64,000 nt of DNA, from assembly GCF_000503775.1 (NCBI RefSeq), contig NZ_KI629782.1, positions 1,480,045 to 1,544,044 of the forward strand. Direction: 5' to 3'. Source of the DNA: Brevibacillus panacihumi W25. Lineage in GTDB: Bacteria > Bacillota > Bacilli > Brevibacillales > Brevibacillaceae. Position 1 is the stretch's first letter. The number at the start of each line of letters is the position of its first letter. Shown one piece after another: positions 61,958-64,000 of this stretch. The notes below the pieces were generated by a model that saw only the letters and a program-made list of their open reading frames with translations, ran no database searches and was not told where the DNA came from. Made by a program: the position numbers and the translations under genes.

Positions 61958-62320
61958 TTATTTATACAAAATATCGTCTCGCAATGTCTCCACCGTTTGC
62001 AAAGCCTGGGAAATATCCGCTTCGTCCACCTGAAAATGGGCCAAGGCATCATGCAGGTGTTTGACAATGGCATCGAAATGCTCGGGCTGCAGATTCATTC
62101 CGGTATGAACCTTTTCCATGGATTGTCCCGTGTATCGACCCGGACCACCTAAAGCAAAGCTGATGAATTTGGTTTGGTGAAGGCGTTGCTTTTCCATATC
62201 CGTGTTGGCAAAAAAGTGATTCACGGTCTCGTCCTTAAGGACAAGCTCGTAAAAGGTATCCACAACCTTGCGAATCACGTCTTCTCCGCCCAGCTTGTCA
62301 TAAAGAGTTCCTGTTGTCAT
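61958..62320 (-). CDS. Group I truncated haemoglobin
   Basis: 120-residue 2/2 globin. LYDKLGGEDVIRKVVDTFYELVLKDETVNHFFANTDMEKQRLHQTKFISFALGGPGRYTGQSMEKVHTGMNL gives the typical helix pattern, with the proximal heme histidine in KVHTGM and the distal tyrosine/gln region near FYELV and HQTKF. ATG at 62320 with AAGGTGG upstream. Could bind oxygen or nitric oxide; role unknown. Confidence 0.92.
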   Translation of the reverse strand: MTTGTLYDKLGGEDVIRKVVDTFYELVLKDETVNHFFANTDMEKQRLHQTKFISFALGGPGRYTGQSMEKVHTGMNLQPEHFDAIVKHLHDALAHFQVDEADISQALQTVETLRDDILYK

Positions 62321-62392
62321 CCCATCCACCTTTTCCTGATGTTGTCTGCCCATGTTTAGTTTTTTCTTAGGCAGGAAGAGTTATGTAGCAAC

Positions 62393-62419
62393 AAAAAAAT
62401 CGCCCTGCAAAGAGGGCGA
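62393..62419 (-). terminator. Terminator after the 70-residue membrane-protein gene
   Basis: Perfect stem TCGCCCT (62400-62406) / AGGGCGA (62413-62419) followed on the minus strand by seven T (62399 down to 62393). Confidence 0.85.
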
Positions 62420-62436
62420 GTTGTTGATTTATTTGG

Positions 62437-62649
62437 TTACAATTTTTGTGTTTTCATGCTCATCAAACGGAATACAGCGCTTAACAGGAAAATGTTCATT
62501 CCTGCAATCAGACAGCCAATGGAGACCATGAGTGGAAAGTTTTCCGCTCTGAGATCGCTTACATTGAGCACCAGCAAAAGCATTCCCACAATTGTAGCGG
62601 TCCAAGCCATCCATTTTAATGTGTTGGCAGCTTTATAGTCATGATTCAT
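62437..62649 (-). CDS. Small two-segment membrane protein
   Basis: 70 residues with two hydrophobic segments (WMAWTATIVGMLLLVLNV and LMVSIGCLIAGMNIFLLSAVF) and a basic C terminus. ATG at 62649 with AAGGGG upstream. Not recognised; possibly a YdjM/YrhC-like small protein. Confidence 0.75.
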   Translation of the reverse strand: MNHDYKAANTLKWMAWTATIVGMLLLVLNVSDLRAENFPLMVSIGCLIAGMNIFLLSAVFRLMSMKTQKL

Positions 62650-62830
62650 GTTGCATAACCCCTTATCATCCGAGTATGATTGCGTTTTCCTTATTGATAC
62701 TTTGATTGTAACATAAAATTCACTTGTTGTTCATGTTTTGTTCAAATTTTTATTGAAAAATTGTCAAAGTTTTTTCCGCAATCCTATTGGAGATGAGGTT
62801 GTCATATGTTTCCTCTGTGACAAAAACGTG

Positions 62831-62873
62831 AAAAGCCTGCGGTCCCCCCTACTGGAAGTCCCACAGGCTTTTA
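62831..62873 (-). terminator. Terminator of the TerC-family gene
   Basis: AAAAGCCTG (62831-62839) / CAGGCTTTT (62864-62872), giving a hairpin with a T run on the minus strand. Confidence 0.85.
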
Positions 62874-63581
62874 TTAGTGCAGCTCTTCTCCTGTCTTTTT
62901 GGGCTGTAGCGGATCAGGCTTGGAAGATCCACGACGTTTCATGTAAGTACCAAGTGCAATGATCACAAGAGCAAGAGCAACAGGTACTAGGACAGGCGAG
63001 AGGGGAAGATACCGCTCGACCCAAACGCCGACCAGCTTGTCCTCCATGATCATTTGCCCTGCCGTGAAGCCCAGTATGCCTGCCCCGAGCAACACAATGA
63101 CGGGAAAACGCTTCATCAGCTTCATCAGCAAGCGGCTCCCCCAGATAATCAGCGGGATGCTGATCGCCAGTCCGATCACGACGAGCAGAATGCTGCCTTT
63201 TGCCGCTCCCGCTACCGCGATCACATTGTCTAGACTCATAATCATATCTGCGAAGATAATGGTTTTCAACGCGCCCATCATGGACGAGCTGCTCTCGATC
63301 TCGCTGTCTTCTTCCTCACCCTTCAACAGCTTGATCGCAATCCAGAGCAGCAGCAGTCCCCCGATCACTTGTACCAGGGGAATTTTCAACAGCCAGATCG
63401 CGATAAAGGTCAGCAGGATACGCATCCCGACAGCCCCAAAGGTTCCCCAAAATATCGCCTTCTTTTGCAGGTGCGGACTCAAATTGCGGCAGGCAAGCGC
63501 GATGACCACGGCATTGTCGCCGCTCAACACCAGGTCTACCATAATTAATTGCAGGATGCTAAGCAGAAAATCAGATGTCAT
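62874..63581 (-). CDS. TerC-family membrane protein, probable Mn2+ exporter
   Basis: 235 residues with seven or eight membrane segments. The TerC signature is repeated: LSGDNAVVIALACR near the N terminus and MSLDNVIAVAGAA in the middle, each with the DN pair that forms the metal site. B. subtilis relatives YceF/YkoY/YjbE export manganese and help metalate secreted enzymes. ATG at 63581 with GGGGGAG upstream. No yybP-ykoY riboswitch could be recognised before it. Confidence 0.88.
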   Translation of the reverse strand: MTSDFLLSILQLIMVDLVLSGDNAVVIALACRNLSPHLQKKAIFWGTFGAVGMRILLTFIAIWLLKIPLVQVIGGLLLLWIAIKLLKGEEEDSEIESSSSMMGALKTIIFADMIMSLDNVIAVAGAAKGSILLVVIGLAISIPLIIWGSRLLMKLMKRFPVIVLLGAGILGFTAGQMIMEDKLVGVWVERYLPLSPVLVPVALALVIIALGTYMKRRGSSKPDPLQPKKTGEELH

Positions 63582-63656
63582 GGTTGCTCCCCCATAAGGT
63601 TGATCTCTTCATCATGTTGTCCTTCTTTGTGCGCACTACTATTTCCAAACATTTCC

Positions 63657-63860
63657 CTATGCAACAAATAGAAAAAGGTCATCATCACTGTTCCAGGATA
63701 ACGACCTTCTATGCTTTCGCTGATGCAGTTTTTCTGCTTTCGTTTTGGTTACACGCTGTCTCATGTCTGCAAAGGCGAAGATGCTTCTGTTTTGATCCGG
63801 ATTGCGTTTGCCTTCACGAGCCATTTTTTCGCGCTGCTTGCGGGCATTGCTTTTCGCCAT
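63657..63860 (-). CDS. Small basic hypothetical protein
   Basis: 67 residues, rich in Lys/Arg and alanine near the N terminus (MAKSNARKQREKMAREGK), with a more acidic end. GGGAGTG precedes the ATG. Not recognised; resembles short Firmicute stress or ribosome-associated proteins in composition only. Confidence 0.6.
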   Translation of the reverse strand: MAKSNARKQREKMAREGKRNPDQNRSIFAFADMRQRVTKTKAEKLHQRKHRRSLSWNSDDDLFLFVA

Positions 63861-63946
63861 ATGAATTCACTCCCATCGATCATTTCATGGTGTTATCATA
63901 CGGCTGCGCGGGGTGTGATGCAAGCTTTTTTGAACAGAAACAGGCG

Positions 63947-64000
63947 TCAGGGCTCCCGTTTTTGTTTTGCTAGACGCAGGAACTGCTCATCGCGTTTTTG
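63947..64000 (-). CDS. C-terminal end of an unidentified gene, cut by window edge
   Basis: 18 codons reading QKRDEQFLRLAKQKREP to a TGA stop at 63947. Composition and the charged helical look suggest a real C terminus, but the piece is too short to identify. Confidence 0.35.
   Translation of the reverse strand, partial: QKRDEQFLRLAKQKREP

Noticed and set aside
63582-63656. yybP-ykoY manganese riboswitch before the TerC gene
   Set aside because: Such switches often precede TerC-family genes, but none of the conserved core sequence could be recognised here.
1-64000. CRISPR array, tRNA or rRNA
   Set aside because: No regularly spaced repeats and no tRNA or rRNA conserved segments were found on either strand by eye.

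Overview
The window looks like chromosome from an aerobic, low-to-mid-GC Gram-positive spore-former of the Brevibacillus/Paenibacillus type. This is inferred from strong AGGAGG-type ribosome sites, frequent TTG/GTG starts, lipoprotein signal peptides, an aa3-type quinol oxidase (qoxABCD), a B. subtilis-like dppA peptidase, YesN/LytS-type two-component proteins and small Firmicute families (UPF0316, DUF3817, VanW). No rRNA, tRNA or CRISPR array was seen.

Layout. (1) 1-5320, minus strand: a tightly overlapped cobalamin operon (cobO-cobD-cobU-cobS-cobC-cbiB-cobJ, the last cut by the window edge) behind a cobalamin riboswitch with its own terminator. (2) 5429-23398: a peptide uptake region. A dpp-like ABC transporter with the D-aminopeptidase DppA (minus strand) and a second transporter arranged like E. 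coli ddpXABCDF, with a D-Ala-D-Ala dipeptidase and a terminal XRE-cupin regulator (plus strand), flank a minus-strand module of binding lipoprotein, LytS-like kinase, YesN-like regulator and multi-pass membrane protein. Together they suggest sensing and scavenging of peptides, perhaps D-amino-acid peptides from cell walls. (3) 23456-28118: a DUF2268 protease with a doubtful 5' end, an IS110-family element with a structured-looking 3' non-coding tail, and a chemoreceptor. (4) 28142-43697: an accessory catabolic region with an esterase, a TRAP transporter (dctPQM), an isochorismatase-family hydrolase, an intact IS1182-type element, a DinB-like protein, a methyltransferase remnant, glcDF under a FadR-type GntR regulator, and an MFS carrier/DUF6282/metallo-beta-lactamase operon divergent from lhgO. 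Fifteen-base palindromes near the consensus ATTTGTAWTACAAAT lie both upstream of the GntR gene and in the lhgO divergent region and probably form one regulon.

(5) 43698-44617: a peroxiredoxin remnant and two small unrecognised genes. (6) 44764-48376: nosD-nosL-nosY-nosF without nosZ in the window. (7) 48433-54529: UPF0316, a large TPM-domain/coiled-coil membrane protein with a Gly/Ser/Trp tail, gene debris, DUF3817, a drug-type MFS pump and a half-size thioredoxin-reductase-like protein. (8) 54735-59042: a small membrane protein and qoxABCD, with His/Met-rich tails on three Qox subunits. (9) 59294-61179: a group II intron (class C-like) placed directly behind the terminator of a vanW-family gene. 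(10) 61217-64000: VanW, a truncated globin, small proteins, a TerC-family exporter and the end of an unidentified gene.

Most gene calls rest on recognisable family motifs. Substrates of the transporters, the role of the kinase module and the purpose of the nos cluster are inference.
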